From NCBI GenBank assembly GCA_963965975.1, contig OZ014411.1, positions 14,276,501-14,340,500 on the forward strand: DNA of 64,000 nucleotides, written 5' to 3'. The stretch's first letter is position 1, and each line of letters opens with the position of its first letter. Both the position numbers and the translations under genes were made by a program. The stretch comes from Xestospongia bergquistia (Eukaryota > Porifera > Demospongiae > Haplosclerida > Petrosiidae). The notes beneath the pieces are model-generated. The model was not told the origin of the DNA. It worked only from the letters and a program-made list of their open reading frames with translations, and searched no databases. Below are positions 62,754 through 64,000 of the stretch, piece after piece.

Positions 62754-64000
62754 ATAACTTAATCAAATTGACCTGAATTCAAATACAGATTACTTACAAA
62801 TAACACTATAGGTCATACTTGTTTTTTTGCTAACAATGACACATAAGTAAGTGCTAGCATATTGATAAAAGTAACAGACTATTGATTAAAATGTTACAGT
62901 GAAAATTTGAAAAACAACTTATTGTGAACATTATCATAGCTAATTTGATATAAAACATTGAAAACTGCATATAAAATTCAATCCCATAAGCCACAAAATC
63001 AAGTTACAGTGTTAACTCTAACATGCAAGCTTAAAAGCATATGTTATAAAAAAATAATCCAGGGATTATATGGGTCTAGCTTAAGTTCAATGTACATCTC
63101 TCTGATAGTCAATCTACATAGTTCATTCTTAACTATGACATGATTCACTCAATTAGAGGTGAAAAGCAAATTTGAATCTTTGGGAAAGATGTCAGGTACA
63201 CTAAGCTATATATTACATAGTGTTTTTCAATGTTATTTCAAACAATAACCGATAACGACAATATTAAGAATTAGTGTTAAATTCTAGCTGGGAAGCATGC
63301 TAACTGTAATGACATGATCAACTGTTTTTATGCAAATAGAGGTCATCATAGCCTCTTAAGAGTAAACTCACTTATATTGGGACATATTATAAACTTACCA
63401 CAGACAACACATACTAAATACTATACAACAGGATTTTAGTTTAGTGATTTGGCAAATTTAAGTAAATGGTCCAAACTTAATCCTCGCAAATAGTGGCTGT
63501 GCCCATGTAAATATAAAGTAGTATTGTCAGATTTCAATGATTTTAAAATACAATGTATAATTTTGGAACCAAATTTCAAAAAATTTCTTTGCTAAATTTA
63601 CTCACTATATGTTAATTATAATTATGTTTAAACATATTCTGATCACTTATAAACAGGTGAAAGCATGTTTTAGATGAGTTATTTTGCATGAATAATGTCC
63701 ATAGCAACAACATAACAACAGACTAGACAGATCTTAATTGAATTCCTTGTCATATTGCACACTCTAAAGGTGAATAGTTGACATAAGACTTCCTGTTATT
63801 TTGTGTGATGTGGATAGAGGATTACATACATTTACTGTTATTATATACACTACTTAGTTGATGTATAAAATTATACATACAGACACTGCAGCCAACCATG
63901 ACCATCTTTAATTGCATATGCAAGAAACAACTAGCATGAATACTGTCTAATATATTACACATTATTTTTATTATATATTATGGGAAAACCACACATGAAT

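Larger units (their letters stand above)
61655..64000. other. R6 intron 5 or upstream DNA, no gene seen
   Basis: AT-rich, no open frame with family resemblance. The first 150 bases match R2 intron 5 (61660-61800 against 10665-10800), so it begins as intron 5. Holds a 12-G run at 62346-62357 and a minisatellite at 62676-62753. Confidence 0.5.

Noticed and set aside
1-64000. CRISPR arrays, bacterial operons, tRNA or rRNA genes
   Set aside because: The repeats are microsatellites or gene duplicates, the genes are spliced, and no tRNA or rRNA signature was recognised by eye; a tRNAscan or Rfam search would settle the RNA genes.

Overview
The window looks like nuclear DNA of a demosponge, with Amphimedon the nearest lineage I know that fits. 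It is AT-rich, its genes have many small GT-AG introns, and it carries a run of GABA-B-like class C receptors together with a TKL-style kinase of the sort common in sponges. The species call is an inference; no single marker proves it.

Nearly everything is on the minus strand, so genes read from high to low coordinates. The main content is a head-to-tail array of at least six paralogous seven-transmembrane receptor genes, named R1 to R6 from left to right. R1 (1-3100) is cut by the left edge. R2 (5177-16046), R3 (17799-28168), R4 (35290-44096) and R5 (44583-54225) span the window. R6 (54744-61654 and beyond) lacks its 5' exons here. I rebuilt each gene as 17 exons by matching splice sites between copies. 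This includes a 70-base exon 9 and a short last exon 17 that contain no long open frame. The product is about 905-915 residues: signal peptide, Venus-flytrap ectodomain with GABA-B-type sequence, no cysteine-rich domain, seven membrane helices and a C-terminal coiled coil. R3 and R5 read intact. R2 carries two compensating deletions in exon 8 that stop the frame before the membrane helices. R4 has a one-base deletion in exon 2.

Between R3 and R4 about 5.7 kb of unrelated DNA interrupts the array. It holds: a nine-exon gene (30960-33664) for a 775-residue protein joining a protein-kinase domain, a long coiled coil, a DUSP domain and two ubiquitin-like domains of the USP4/11/15 type; a broken NHL beta-propeller fragment just upstream (33950-34345); and a broken integrase-bearing retroelement fossil just downstream (about 29020-30720). 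Two 45-base direct repeats (28831-28875 and 30941-30985) bracket the fossil, and the right one contains the stop codon of the kinase fusion. The catalytic HRD motif of the kinase reads HRY, so it is probably a pseudokinase.

The receptor copies differ unevenly. Exon 1 (N-terminal ectodomain and stalk) is the most divergent. Exon 3 and the tiny AT-only intron 6 are almost identical between copies, which suggests gene conversion or local constraint. R1, R2, R3 and R4 share an upstream block of CCAAT and CRE-like (TGACGT) elements. In R1 these form two palindromes. R5 lacks this block.
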